From Leucobacter chromiireducens subsp. chromiireducens (GTDB lineage: Bacteria; Actinomycetota; Actinomycetes; Actinomycetales; Microbacteriaceae): a stretch of 64,000 bases of DNA. This document shows positions 35,904 through 44,453 of this stretch, piece after piece. The notes under the pieces are model-generated. The model was given only the letters and a program-made list of their open reading frames with translations, had not been told where the DNA came from and did no database searches. The stretch covers positions 806,001 to 870,000 of the forward strand of contig NZ_QYAD01000001.1 in the NCBI RefSeq assembly GCF_016758255.1. The letters are read 5' to 3'. The position numbers and the translations under genes are program-made. Every line of letters begins with the position of its first letter. Within the stretch, counting starts at the first letter, position 1.

Positions 35904-37028
35904 ATGGCACAGTCCAAACAGCACCGACTCCAGGTGCCCAAGCCCTTCATTGAGCGGCCGCCCGCGGTGAGCGGGGTGCTGGCGCCCGAGCGCTTCATGA
36001 AACTCGTGGGCCTTGTGCTCTTCGTCGCGGCAGCGGTGCTTCCGTTCATCACCGCGACGCCGTACTTGATCTCGATTCTCACCTCGGCGATGATCTACAT
36101 CATCCTTGCGATGGGCCTGAACGTCGTGGTCGGCTACGCCGGCCTCCTCGATCTCGGGTACATCGCGTTCATGGCCGTGGGTGCCTACACGAGCGGCATT
36201 CTCACCACGCAGTTCGGCTTCTCGATGCTCGAGACGATCCCGCTCGTGATCGTCGCGTGCATCATCGCCGGCGTGATCATCGGCGGGCCGACGCTGCGAC
36301 TGCGCAGCGACTACCTCGCGATCGTGACGCTCGGCTTCGGCGAGATTATTCGGATCACTGCGAACAACCTCCAGATCACGGGTGGCCCGTCGGGCATCCA
36401 CGGGATCCCCACCTGGTCGTTCTTCGGCTGGTCGTTCGCCGATGGGCTCGACATCGCCGGCATCCATTTCGGGCCAAAGATTCTCTTCTACTACTTCGTA
36501 CTGTTTGTGGGGATTGGGATCGCGGTTGTGGCGGTTGCCCGGCTCGGACGCGGCAAGCTCGGCCGAGCCTGGAAATCCGTGCGTGACGACGAGGACGTCA
36601 GCGAGGCGATGGGCATCAACGGCTACAAGACCAAGCTCGCGGCGTACATCATCGGTGCGGTGTGGGGCGGCTTCGCCGGCACGCTCATGGCGAGCCACCT
36701 GAGCGCCATCTCACCGAACAGTTTTGAATTTCTCTACTCGGCACTCGTGCTCATGGCCGTGGTGCTCGGCGGCATGGGATCGACGCCGGGCGTGATCATT
36801 GGCGCGCTCTTCGTGTCCCTCGCGCCCGAGCTGCTGCGCGAGTTCTCCGAGTGGCGCTTCCTGCTCTTCGGTGTGCTGCTCGTGATCGCGATGATCTTCC
36901 GCCCGAAGGGGATTTGGCCCGCGAACGCGGTGTTGCCGTTCCTGAAGAAGCGCGAGATTCCACAGGTGCCGCCCACCGCGGCCGCGCCGGTGATCGGCGA
37001 ACTGACTGAAGAGGGGGATCCCCGATGA
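35904..37028 (+). CDS. Liv-type ABC importer permease (LivM-like)
   Basis: The 374-residue protein has a hydrophilic N-terminus of about 30 residues, then about ten helices. The conserved LNVVVGYAGLLDLGYIAFMAVGAY motif is near residue 72. The coupling loop (GRAWKSVRDDEDVSEAMGINGYKTKLAAY) is at about residue 220. It forms the heterodimeric channel with the LivH-like protein. Its stop codon overlaps the ATPase gene start by four bases. Confidence 0.93.
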   Translation: MAQSKQHRLQVPKPFIERPPAVSGVLAPERFMKLVGLVLFVAAAVLPFITATPYLISILTSAMIYIILAMGLNVVVGYAGLLDLGYIAFMAVGAYTSGILTTQFGFSMLETIPLVIVACIIAGVIIGGPTLRLRSDYLAIVTLGFGEIIRITANNLQITGGPSGIHGIPTWSFFGWSFADGLDIAGIHFGPKILFYYFVLFVGIGIAVVAVARLGRGKLGRAWKSVRDDEDVSEAMGINGYKTKLAAYIIGAVWGGFAGTLMASHLSAISPNSFEFLYSALVLMAVVLGGMGSTPGVIIGALFVSLAPELLREFSEWRFLLFGVLLVIAMIFRPKGIWPANAVLPFLKKREIPQVPPTAAAPVIGELTEEGDPR

Positions 37029-37849
37029 GCGCGAACGCTGTCTCCGCCGACCCGGCCGGCACGGCACGGTCGGCACCCGAGCAACCGGTGATCCTGAGCG
37101 TGCGCGATCTTGCGGTGGCGTTCGGTGGGATCAAAGCCGTTGACGGGCTGAGTTTCGACGTCCACGAGGGCGAGATTGTCTCCGTGATCGGGCCGAACGG
37201 CGCGGGGAAGACGAGCGCGTTCAACTGCATCTCGGGCTTCTACCGACCGAACCGCGGAATGGTCGAGTTCGACGGTGAGGACGTGACACGCAAGAAGCCG
37301 TCGGCGATCACCGCGCGCGGCATGGCCCGCACGTTCCAGAACGTGCGGCTCTTCACGGACATGACGGTGCTCGAGAACGTGAAGACCGGCATGCACGCCC
37401 ACCTTGGGCAGAACGTGTTCGACGCGATGCTGCACACGCCGCGCTTCCGCCGCAGTGAGGCGCAGTGCGCAGAGGATGCGCGGGGCTGGCTCGATTACGT
37501 GGGATTCCGGGCGGACGATGAGCTGCTCGTCACCCAGTTGCCGTACGGGGAGCAGCGCCGCGTCGAGATCGCACGCGCGCTCGCGACGCAGCCGAAGCTG
37601 TTGTTGCTCGACGAGCCGGGCGCGGGGCTCAACCACTCCGAGAAGAACGAGCTCATGGCGCTCATCCGCCGTATTCGGGATCTCGGGGTGAGCATCGTGC
37701 TCATCGAACATGACATGGGGCTCGTGATGCAGGTGTCGGAGCGGATCGTGGTGTTGAACTACGGCAAGGAAATCGCGGACGGTACGCCCGAGCAGGTCAA
37801 GCAAGACCCGCTCGTCATCGCCGCCTATCTCGGGGAGGAAGACGCATGA
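37025..37849 (+). CDS. Liv-type ABC importer ATPase (LivG-like)
   Basis: The 274-residue ATPase has Walker A GPNGAGKTS near residue 60 and Walker B LLLLDEPGAGLNHSEK near 195, a variant D-loop typical of LivG. The signature region reads QLPYGEQRRVEIARAL, with LPYGEQ in place of LSGGQ, as is usual in this subfamily. The H-loop is IVLIEHDMGLV near 228. All functional residues are present. Overlaps on both sides imply tight coupling with its neighbours. Confidence 0.94.
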   Translation: MSANAVSADPAGTARSAPEQPVILSVRDLAVAFGGIKAVDGLSFDVHEGEIVSVIGPNGAGKTSAFNCISGFYRPNRGMVEFDGEDVTRKKPSAITARGMARTFQNVRLFTDMTVLENVKTGMHAHLGQNVFDAMLHTPRFRRSEAQCAEDARGWLDYVGFRADDELLVTQLPYGEQRRVEIARALATQPKLLLLDEPGAGLNHSEKNELMALIRRIRDLGVSIVLIEHDMGLVMQVSERIVVLNYGKEIADGTPEQVKQDPLVIAAYLGEEDA

Positions 37850-38556
37850 GCACGCTGACGCTGGAACACGTCGAGCTGTACTACAACCGGGTGCATGCGC
37901 TGCGGGATCTCAGCATCGAGGTGCGCGAGGGCGAGATCGTCTCGCTGCTCGGCAACAACGGTGCGGGGAAGACCTCGACGCTCTCCCTCATCTCAGGCTT
38001 GGTCCGGGCGAAGAGCGGTGCCGTGGCCTGGGGCGGGCACGACCTCACCAAGTTACACCCCTGGAACATCGTGGGAGCGGGGCTGCTCCATATTCCGGAG
38101 GGGCGACGCATCTTCTCAACGATGACCGTGCACGAGAACCTGCTGCTCGGTGGGTATCTCGTGAAGGATCAGAAGCTCATCGCCGAGCGTGCGGCACACG
38201 CCTACGAGCTCATGCCTCGCCTTGCCGAGCGTCGAGATCAGCAAGGCGGAACGCTCTCGGGCGGCGAGCAGCAGATGCTCGCGCTCGGGCGCGCGCTCGT
38301 GGGCGGCCCGAAGCTGTTGTTGCTCGACGAACCCTCGATGGGGCTCGCCCCACTCATCGTGCAGCAGGTGATGGACATCATTCGCGCGGTGAACGCCGAG
38401 GGCACGACCGTGCTGCTCGTCGAGCAGAACGCGCGCGCTGCGCTCAAGATCGCGCACCGTGCGTATGTGCTGGAGTCGGGGCGGGTGACGATGTCGGGCG
38501 CTGCGGCCGAGCTCGCCAGCGATCCGCGCGTCATCGAGGCGTATCTCGGCGCGTAG
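37846..38556 (+). CDS. Liv-type ABC importer ATPase (LivF-like)
   Basis: The 236-residue ATPase has Walker A GNNGAGKTS near residue 36, the signature TLSGGEQQMLALGRAL near 138, Walker B LLLLDEPSMGLAP near 160 and VLLVEQNARAAL, the usual Gln variant of the H-loop in LivF. It forms the second nucleotide-binding subunit with the LivG-like protein. It is the last gene of the importer operon and is followed by a hairpin shared with the convergent dehydrogenase operon. Confidence 0.94.
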   Translation: MSTLTLEHVELYYNRVHALRDLSIEVREGEIVSLLGNNGAGKTSTLSLISGLVRAKSGAVAWGGHDLTKLHPWNIVGAGLLHIPEGRRIFSTMTVHENLLLGGYLVKDQKLIAERAAHAYELMPRLAERRDQQGGTLSGGEQQMLALGRALVGGPKLLLLDEPSMGLAPLIVQQVMDIIRAVNAEGTTVLLVEQNARAALKIAHRAYVLESGRVTMSGAAAELASDPRVIEAYLGA

Positions 38557-38568
38557 GGCACCGCGAGT

Positions 38569-38606
38569 GATCTCGCCGACGGCTGGGCTCAGCTGTCGGC
38601 GAGATC
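38569..38606. terminator. bidirectional hairpin between importer and catabolic operons
   Basis: GATCTCGCCGAC at 38569-38580 pairs perfectly with GTCGGCGAGATC at 38595-38606, and inner bases extend the stem to about 16 bp. The right arm lies inside the last codons of the minus-strand gene. Confidence 0.75.
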
Positions 38607-40094
38607 TGCGTCGGCAAGATCAGCGATCTCACCGAGCGAGAGCGGCTGCGCAACGGGGCGCTTCGCGTTTTGGGCAAGCGAATCGGCCGATGCCGCGCCG
38701 TCCGCGGCCAGGCAGGACACCGCGAAGCCGCACACGCGTCCCTGGCACCAGCCCATCCCCGCGCGCGTGACGCCCTTCTGGCTGCGCGAATCGTCGCTCG
38801 CGAGCGTGCCGCGCGCATGCCGGAGCTCGCCCGCGGGCACCTCCTCGCAGCGGCAGACGAGCGTGTCGTCGGTGACGCGCTCCGCCCAGCCAGCGGGAAC
38901 CGGGTGCGCGAGGTGCATAGCCTCGGCGAACGCGCGCTGACGGCGCACCGCGCGAAGCTCTGCGCTGCTCGCTGCGAGCCTGCGCTCATTTCGGGCCTCG
39001 GCTGCGGCCACGCGGCCGGCGATCCGCCCCTCCAGCACGGCGAGCGCCGCGCCGCCCACGCCCGTGAGCTCGCCCGCAAGGAGCAGCCCGGGGACAGACG
39101 AGCGCTGTGCCGCGTCAACCTCGGCGATGAGCGAACCGTCCACATCGACGCGAGTGGCGACGCCCAGCTGCACGGGCAGCTCAAGTTGCGGGGTGAAGCC
39201 CCAGCCGAGGCCCACCGCGTCGACGTCGTCGATCACGTGCGCGCTGCCGGCGATTTCGCGCCCGGCGCGGTCGACACGTGCGGTGCGCACGGCCTCGACC
39301 CGATCCTCCCCGAGAATCTCGGTGACGACCGTGCGTACCCGGTAGGGAATGCGGTGCTTCACGAAGGCGGCGATGTACTCCGCGCCTTCGATTCCCTTCG
39401 CCGGAACTCCGAGCGCCCGGTGTGCGCGCGGCAGCCACCCGGTGAGGTTGGTGGACTCGCATACGGCAGCGACCTCGCCGCCCCACTGCGCGATGCCCGC
39501 CGCCACGGGAAGGAGGAAGGGACCGGTGCCCGCGATGACGAAGCGGGCGCCGGGCAGCATTCGGTTCTGCTTCAAGAACGCCTGAATGCCGCCCGCGGCC
39601 ATCACCCCGGGCAGTTCCCAGCCGGGAACCGGGAGCTGGCGATCGTAGCCGCCGGTTGCGAGCACGAGGCGTGCCCCGCGCACGAGCGCGGGTGCGGCAC
39701 CCTCTGCATCCCCGCCCTCGGAGTCCCCGCTGGAGTGTGCGCCGGACGCGGGAGTAAGCGCCAGCGCGAAGCCTTCGGCGTCGCGGCGTGCCGACCACAC
39801 ACTCGTCGCGAAGTGCGCGGTGAGCTGCCCCGCCGCGATACCCGCATCGCAGTCGGCGCGCAGTTCGAGGTAGCTGCGCCAATCATGGTGCAGCGCCCCG
39901 TCGTCGACCACGCCCGCGGCCTCCGACGCGTGCCGCCAGTACTGGCCGCCCGCCTGCGTACTCGAGTCGATGAGGCACACGCGCGCACCGCCCTCAAGCG
40001 CGCTCGCCGCAGCGGCGAGGCCGGCAGGCCCCGCACCCACGATGACCACGTCGAAGCGCGGTGCGGCGCCGGTGGGGCGCAGCTGCCCGCTCAT
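38589..40094 (-). CDS. D-hydroxyproline dehydrogenase-type alpha subunit (FAD, HcnB-like)
   Basis: The 501-residue protein has an N-terminal FAD dinucleotide-binding motif VVIVGAGPAGLAAA near residue 17 and a second Rossmann motif FVIAGTGPFLLPVA near 200. Near residue 415 a BFD-like [2Fe-2S] domain has cysteines in LVCRCEEV and GMGWCQGRVCG. This is the architecture of the large subunit of three-component octopine/nopaline, hydrogen-cyanide-synthase-like and D-hydroxyproline dehydrogenases. With the beta and gamma subunits encoded upstream it would oxidise cis-4-hydroxy-D-proline to pyrroline-4-hydroxy-2-carboxylate. It overlaps the gamma gene by four bases. Confidence 0.85.
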   Translation of the reverse strand: MSGQLRPTGAAPRFDVVIVGAGPAGLAAAASALEGGARVCLIDSSTQAGGQYWRHASEAAGVVDDGALHHDWRSYLELRADCDAGIAAGQLTAHFATSVWSARRDAEGFALALTPASGAHSSGDSEGGDAEGAAPALVRGARLVLATGGYDRQLPVPGWELPGVMAAGGIQAFLKQNRMLPGARFVIAGTGPFLLPVAAGIAQWGGEVAAVCESTNLTGWLPRAHRALGVPAKGIEGAEYIAAFVKHRIPYRVRTVVTEILGEDRVEAVRTARVDRAGREIAGSAHVIDDVDAVGLGWGFTPQLELPVQLGVATRVDVDGSLIAEVDAAQRSSVPGLLLAGELTGVGGAALAVLEGRIAGRVAAAEARNERRLAASSAELRAVRRQRAFAEAMHLAHPVPAGWAERVTDDTLVCRCEEVPAGELRHARGTLASDDSRSQKGVTRAGMGWCQGRVCGFAVSCLAADGAASADSLAQNAKRPVAQPLSLGEIADLADADLADS

Positions 40095-40477
40095 GCGCGG
40101 TCCGCCTGCGCACCTCGGAGGTCTGCGTCTCGCAGGTCTGTATCTCGCAGGTCAGCGTCTCGCAGGCCCGCGGCCTGCTCGGCGGACGCATTCGCGTGTG
40201 CGGCACAGCTTCCGGCGGGTGCCACGTCCATCCCCTCCTCGAGCGGGATCATGCACGCGCGCTGGCCGGACTCCCCGTTGATGTCGACGATGCAGTCAAA
40301 GCACACGCCAATGCCGCAGAACAGGCCCCGCGGGGCCCCCGTGCGCGTGGTGCGCCAGGCGGTGCGCCCGGACGCGAGGAGCGCGGCGGCGACGCTCGCT
40401 CCCGCAGGCGCCTCGAGCGGCTCACCGTCGAAGGTGGCGCGCAGCACGCGAGGCCGTGTGGCTGAGCTGTCGGTCAT
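40091..40477 (-). CDS. D-hydroxyproline dehydrogenase-type gamma subunit, [2Fe-2S] protein
   Basis: The 128-residue protein has a plant-type [2Fe-2S] domain with four cysteines in GLFCGIGVCFDCIVDI and QRACMIPL (about residues 52-85), as in the small subunit of HcnABC-like amine/amino-acid dehydrogenases. It transfers electrons from the flavin subunits. The C-terminal 25 residues are unusual: repeated Leu-Arg-Asp-Ala-Asp pentapeptides encoded by 15-base tandem repeats, absent from the conserved domain. It overlaps genes on both sides by four bases, placing it firmly in the operon. Confidence 0.85.
   Translation of the reverse strand: MTDSSATRPRVLRATFDGEPLEAPAGASVAAALLASGRTAWRTTRTGAPRGLFCGIGVCFDCIVDINGESGQRACMIPLEEGMDVAPAGSCAAHANASAEQAAGLRDADLRDTDLRDADLRGAQADRA
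40121..40165 (-). repeat. 15-bp tandem repeat at the 3' end of the gamma subunit gene
   Basis: Three near-identical 15-base units (40121, 40136, 40151) encode Leu-Arg-Asp-(Ala/Thr)-Asp pentapeptides; a fourth degenerate unit precedes them. Confidence 0.8.
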
Positions 40478-41628
40478 GCTGCGGCCTCCTCGGTGAAGCG
40501 CTCGGGGCGAAATGGTGTGAGATCAAGATCGGGGGTGGCCCCAGACAGGGCCTGAGCGAGGAGCTTTCCCGTGCCGGCGGAGAGCCCGATGCCGGCGCCC
40601 TCGTGACCCGCTGCATGCCACAGGCCGGGCGCGCGCGGGTCGTGCCCGATCACGGGGAGGTGGTCCGGGCAGTACGGGCGGAAGCCGTGGTAGTGGCGCA
40701 GGATCCGGGTGCGCTCGAGGAACGGGAAGAGCTCGATGGCGTTCCGCGCGATGGTGCGGAGGGCCGCGGGGCTGACTGTGGGGTCGAAGCCGACTCGCTC
40801 GCGGCTCGAGCCGATGAGGATCGTGCCTGCCGGCGTGCCCTCGACCACGGGGGAGGCTTGGAGCCCCCCGTCGGAGCTGCCGACATTGTCGACGTACTCG
40901 GCGGCGTACACCTTGTGGTGCACCATTTTGGGGAGTGGTTCGGAGACGAGCACGAAACCGCGGCGCGGCAGCACCGGCACGTTCACGCCAGCGAGCGCTC
41001 CGATCTCACCCGCCCAGGTGCCCGTAGCGTTCACCGTGTGGGACGCGGAGAAATCGCCGCGCGGCGTGCGGGCTCCCGTGACGCGCTCGCCCGAACGCAG
41101 CAGCGCGGTGACCGGGGCACGTGTGACGAGAGTCGCGCCGGCCTCGCGTGCGAGGCGGAGGAGATGCGAGGCAGCGAGGATCGGCTGTACCTGGCTGTCC
41201 TCGGGGTAGAACGCGGCGCCCAGCGCGCGGTCCGTGACGTGCGGCTCGAGCTCTCGGAGTCCCGCGGCGTCGAGGCGCTCGGAGGCGATCCCGAATCCCC
41301 GCTGCGCTGCGGAGAATCGTTCGAGCGAGGCGAGGCTCGACTCGCGGGAGGCGACGATGATGCCGCCCTTCGACTCGAACTCCCAGAGGTCGCGGTGTTC
41401 GGCGAGCTCGCCCTTCCAGATGCCGAGGGAGTATTGCGTCAGCGCGAGCTCGGGGCCCAGCTCCTTGTCGGAGACGAGGATGTTGCCCTCGCAGCGCGAG
41501 GTGGTGCCGCCCGCGGGCAGATCCCGCTCGAGCACCGTGACCGAGAGGCCCGCCCGTGTGGCGAAGTAGGCGGTGGCGGCGCCGATGATGCCGGCGCCGA
41601 TGATCAGGACGTCTGAGGTGCGATTCAT
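40474..41628 (-). CDS. D-hydroxyproline dehydrogenase-type beta subunit (FAD, DAO family)
   Basis: The 384-residue protein starts at the ATG 41626-41628, which overlaps the regulator stop. The N-terminal FAD motif DVLIIGAGIIGAATAYFATRAG begins at residue 5. A SRCEGNILVSDKE segment follows near 45, and the C-terminal GHEGAGIGLSAGTGKLLA (near 345) is typical of D-amino-acid oxidase-like subunits. It is the catalytic amino-acid-oxidising subunit of the three-component dehydrogenase. In Pseudomonas the equivalent complex oxidises cis-4-hydroxy-D-proline, the epimerase product. Cytoplasmic or membrane-associated location cannot be settled from sequence. Confidence 0.85.
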   Translation of the reverse strand: MNRTSDVLIIGAGIIGAATAYFATRAGLSVTVLERDLPAGGTTSRCEGNILVSDKELGPELALTQYSLGIWKGELAEHRDLWEFESKGGIIVASRESSLASLERFSAAQRGFGIASERLDAAGLRELEPHVTDRALGAAFYPEDSQVQPILAASHLLRLAREAGATLVTRAPVTALLRSGERVTGARTPRGDFSASHTVNATGTWAGEIGALAGVNVPVLPRRGFVLVSEPLPKMVHHKVYAAEYVDNVGSSDGGLQASPVVEGTPAGTILIGSSRERVGFDPTVSPAALRTIARNAIELFPFLERTRILRHYHGFRPYCPDHLPVIGHDPRAPGLWHAAGHEGAGIGLSAGTGKLLAQALSGATPDLDLTPFRPERFTEEAAA

Positions 41629-42383
41629 TCGGGCTCGGCTTCTGATCGGGGTGGCTTGGTCGCCGCGTCCGCGGGGTGCGCCGTGGCGCTGTCGTCGGTG
41701 CCGCCGGTGGCCCAGATGGAGCGGGCGTGACCAATGTGCTGGCACATGAGCCGCTCGGCGCCCGCAGCGTCGTCGCGCCCGAGGATTTCGAGCAGCTCCT
41801 GGTGCTCGCGTGCGGAGTCCGCAAGACGCCCCTCGCGGGCCAGCGTCGCGATGCCGTAGAGACGTGTGCGGGTGCGCAGCGATGTGGCCAGATCAACGAG
41901 CTGCGGGTTCCCGGTGCGTGTGAGGAGCAGCGCGTGGAACTCGCGGTCGCTACGCAGATACCCCTCAAGGTCCTCGCTCTCCGCCGCGCTCAGGCACTCG
42001 GCGGCGAGCCGGTCGAGCTCGCTCCGCACCTCCGCGGGGATGTTGCCCACCACGAAGTGCATGGCCGGTGGCTCGAGCAGCAGCCGGATCTGGGTGAGAT
42101 CTCGCAGATCCTCCGGGCTCATCTTGGTGATTCGGAAACCCTTGTTCTTGATCGTCTCGACAAGGCCCTCACGCGCGAGATCCATCATCGCCTCGCGCAC
42201 CGGGGTGGCCGAGACCCCGAGTGCCTGGCCGAGCGACGGCGCGGAAACGACCTCGCCCTCCGCGAGCCGCCCGGTGATGATGGCGGTGCGCAGCTGCTCG
42301 AGCACGGTCTCGCGCAGGTTCATGGGCCGCTCGAGCGGCGTCCACGGCGACGGCTGCTCGGGGGCGGTGGGAAGCGGTGACAT
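41625..42383 (-). CDS. GntR-family (FCD) regulator of the hydroxyproline operon
   Basis: The 252-residue protein starts at the ATG 42381-42383, with GAGGAG five bases upstream. A winged helix-turn-helix lies at about residues 20-85 (LRETVLEQLRTAIITGRL through SATPVREAMMDLAREGLV). An all-helical FCD ligand-binding domain follows, with His residues in FHALLL and EHQELL that would coordinate a metal. The gene lies inside the catabolic operon. I propose it represses the operon, the importer, the second epimerase and the aldehyde dehydrogenase through the shared palindrome, and responds to hydroxyproline or an intermediate. This is inference. Confidence 0.88.
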   Translation of the reverse strand: MSPLPTAPEQPSPWTPLERPMNLRETVLEQLRTAIITGRLAEGEVVSAPSLGQALGVSATPVREAMMDLAREGLVETIKNKGFRITKMSPEDLRDLTQIRLLLEPPAMHFVVGNIPAEVRSELDRLAAECLSAAESEDLEGYLRSDREFHALLLTRTGNPQLVDLATSLRTRTRLYGIATLAREGRLADSAREHQELLEILGRDDAAGAERLMCQHIGHARSIWATGGTDDSATAHPADAATKPPRSEAEPE

Positions 42384-42407
42384 GTGAACTCCTCAGCGAA
42401 TCGTGCG

Positions 42408-43355
42408 CTACCGGGCGTCAGAGAAGACAGTGGAGGCGCAGATCAGATCCTCCCACGACATGCCGACTCCGCTGTAGAAGGCTGGCCGACCGGGGGTGCG
42501 TGTCACCTCACCGCGCACGAGCTCCTGCAGATTGCGCGGCGCGGTCTCGGCAGCCCACGCAGCCGCGTCGAGCGCGGTGGCGAGGTTGCCGTTCTCGCGC
42601 TCTGCCGAGGCGCGACCCTCCACCACGATGTCCGCGCGGGTCACGAGCGCGTCGTCCACCTCGCGGAGCTCCCGGCCGTGCGTGCCCACTGCGGCGACGA
42701 TCGCGGAGTCGCGCACGAGCGCGCCGTCGAAGAGCGGGGTGCTGGCGCTCGTGACGCACAGAATGATGTCGGCCTCGCGGACGGCGGCGTCGGCGTCATC
42801 GCCGCGATCCCGGATCCCGAGCTGCGGGAACTCGCTCTGCACGGCTGCGATGCGCTCGGGGCGCCGGCCGATCACGTCGACGCTCGCCCCGGGGAACGCG
42901 GCGAGCGTGGCCTGGATGTGCCCGATGGCCTGGATGCCGGCGCCAAAGACGAGCACGTGGGGCTCGGCGGGGAAGGGGGCGGGGGCGATCTCGGCGAGGT
43001 GCCGCACCGCCATCAGCGTGACTGCCGGGGTACGGATCGCGGTGAGACTCGCGCCCTCCAGCACCGCAACGGGCGACAGCGTGTCCGAGGAGTAGAGGAT
43101 GTAGAGCCCCTGGATCTTTTCGAGCCCGCGGTCGGGGTTCTGCGGCGCGACCGTGAGCGCCTTGAGTCCGCTGAACTCGGCGCCCTGCGCGGGCATGAGC
43201 AGAAACTCGCCGTCGGGGGCGGGGCTGAACAACCGCGGCCCATCCAGCTCGGGATCGATGCCGTCACGCAGGCCGTCGGCGATCGCGGTCATCGCGCGTT
43301 CGAAGGGCAGGGCCCGCCGCACCGTTGCGGCGTCGAAGTACGGAAGAGTGGTCAC
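42408..43355 (-). CDS. ornithine cyclodeaminase/mu-crystallin family protein, probable pyrroline-2-carboxylate reductase
   Basis: The 315-residue protein has a central NAD(P)-binding motif VLVFGAGIQAIGHIQATLA near residue 135 and the mu-crystallin-family signature EGASLTAIRTPAVTLMAVRHLA near 100. In bacterial hydroxyproline clusters this family usually reduces delta-1-pyrroline-2-carboxylate to L-proline, the salvage step for trans-3-hydroxyproline or D-proline products. True ornithine cyclodeaminase activity cannot be excluded. It overlaps the epimerase gene by four bases and is 24 bases from the regulator gene. Confidence 0.82.
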   Translation of the reverse strand: MTTLPYFDAATVRRALPFERAMTAIADGLRDGIDPELDGPRLFSPAPDGEFLLMPAQGAEFSGLKALTVAPQNPDRGLEKIQGLYILYSSDTLSPVAVLEGASLTAIRTPAVTLMAVRHLAEIAPAPFPAEPHVLVFGAGIQAIGHIQATLAAFPGASVDVIGRRPERIAAVQSEFPQLGIRDRGDDADAAVREADIILCVTSASTPLFDGALVRDSAIVAAVGTHGRELREVDDALVTRADIVVEGRASAERENGNLATALDAAAWAAETAPRNLQELVRGEVTRTPGRPAFYSGVGMSWEDLICASTVFSDAR

Positions 43356-44359
43356 AGCAGGAACCCCTTCGGGAACGGATCGCTCGGATCGAGGAAGTAT
43401 TGGGCGGTGCCGGTGACCCAGGCGCGACCGGTGATGGTCGGCACGACCGCGGTGCGGCCGACGACCTCCGCGTCGGCGACCAGGCGGCCGGTGAACTGCG
43501 AGCCGATGTACGACTCGTTGATGAAGTCCTGGTGCAGCGGGAGCTCGCCCCGCGCGTGCAGCTGGGCCATGCGCGCGCTCGTTCCCGTGCCGCAGGGGGA
43601 GCGATCGAACCAGCCGGGGTGGATCGCCATGGCGTGCCGCGAGTGGGCCGCAGTTGAGCCCGGCGCTTCGAGGTACACGTGGTGGCAGCCGCGGATGTCG
43701 CCGCGCTCCGGGTGGACGGGCTCGTCCGCGGCATTGACGGCGTCCATGATGGCAAGCCCCGCGGTGAGCAGCTCATCTTTGTTTGCGCGGTCGGCGCGGA
43801 ACTCGATCCCAAGCTCTGCGAGTTTCACGATTGCGTAGAAGTTCCCGCCGAAGGCGAGATCGTAGCGCACCGTGCCGAGCCCCGGCACCTCGACGCTCGC
43901 GTCGAGCCGTTCGACGAAGGAGGGGACGTTCGTGATGGTGACGCGCTCGGCGTGCCCGTCGGAGACGGCCACCTCCGCGATGACAAGCCCCGCGGGGGTG
44001 TCGAGTCGAATCGTGGTGATCGGCTCCTGCACCTCCACCATGCCTGTTTCGACGAGTACGGTGGCCACGCCGATCGTGCCGTGACCGCACATCGGCAGGC
44101 AGCCGGACACCTCGATGTAGAGCACGCCCCAATCGGCGTCGGGCCGCGTGGGCGGTTGCAGGATCACGCCGCTCATCGCCGCGTGGCCGCGCGGTTCGAA
44201 CATGAGCAGCTGGCGAAGCTCGTCGTTGTGCTCCATGAACCAGGTGCGGCGCTCCGCCATGGTGGCCCCGGGGAACACTCCGACGCCGCCCGTGATGACG
44301 CGGGTGGGCATGCCCTCGGTGTGCGAATCGACGGCGTGGTACACGCGGGAGGTACGCAT
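43352..44359 (-). CDS. proline racemase family, probable 4-hydroxyproline 2-epimerase
   Basis: The 335-residue protein starts at the ATG 44357-44359, with AAGGAG four bases upstream. Both catalytic cysteines of the racemase/epimerase subgroup are present: one in CLPMCGHGTIG (near residue 90) and one in FDRSPCGTGTSARMA (near 255). Dehydratase members lack one of them. The enzyme would convert trans-4-hydroxy-L-proline to cis-4-hydroxy-D-proline, substrate of the adjacent dehydrogenase. The open frame extends upstream through a hairpin, and that extension is rejected. It is separated from the DapA-like gene by a strong inverted repeat. Confidence 0.9.
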   Translation of the reverse strand: MRTSRVYHAVDSHTEGMPTRVITGGVGVFPGATMAERRTWFMEHNDELRQLLMFEPRGHAAMSGVILQPPTRPDADWGVLYIEVSGCLPMCGHGTIGVATVLVETGMVEVQEPITTIRLDTPAGLVIAEVAVSDGHAERVTITNVPSFVERLDASVEVPGLGTVRYDLAFGGNFYAIVKLAELGIEFRADRANKDELLTAGLAIMDAVNAADEPVHPERGDIRGCHHVYLEAPGSTAAHSRHAMAIHPGWFDRSPCGTGTSARMAQLHARGELPLHQDFINESYIGSQFTGRLVADAEVVGRTAVVPTITGRAWVTGTAQYFLDPSDPFPKGFLL

Positions 44360-44400
44360 GTGGCTCCTTGGCTTGCGGCTGGATCGGGGTGAGGAACGTC

Positions 44401-44441
44401 GGGTGTGGCCGGTCGCCCGTGTGAGGCGACCGGCCACACCC
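44401..44441 (-). terminator. strong hairpin inside the hydroxyproline operon
   Basis: Perfect 17-bp arms (44401-44417, 44425-44441) with a 7-base loop lie between the DapA-like stop and the epimerase start. It may terminate or process the transcript so that the DapA-like gene is expressed more than the downstream genes. Confidence 0.75.
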
Positions 44442-44453
44442 GCTGGGCTCAGG

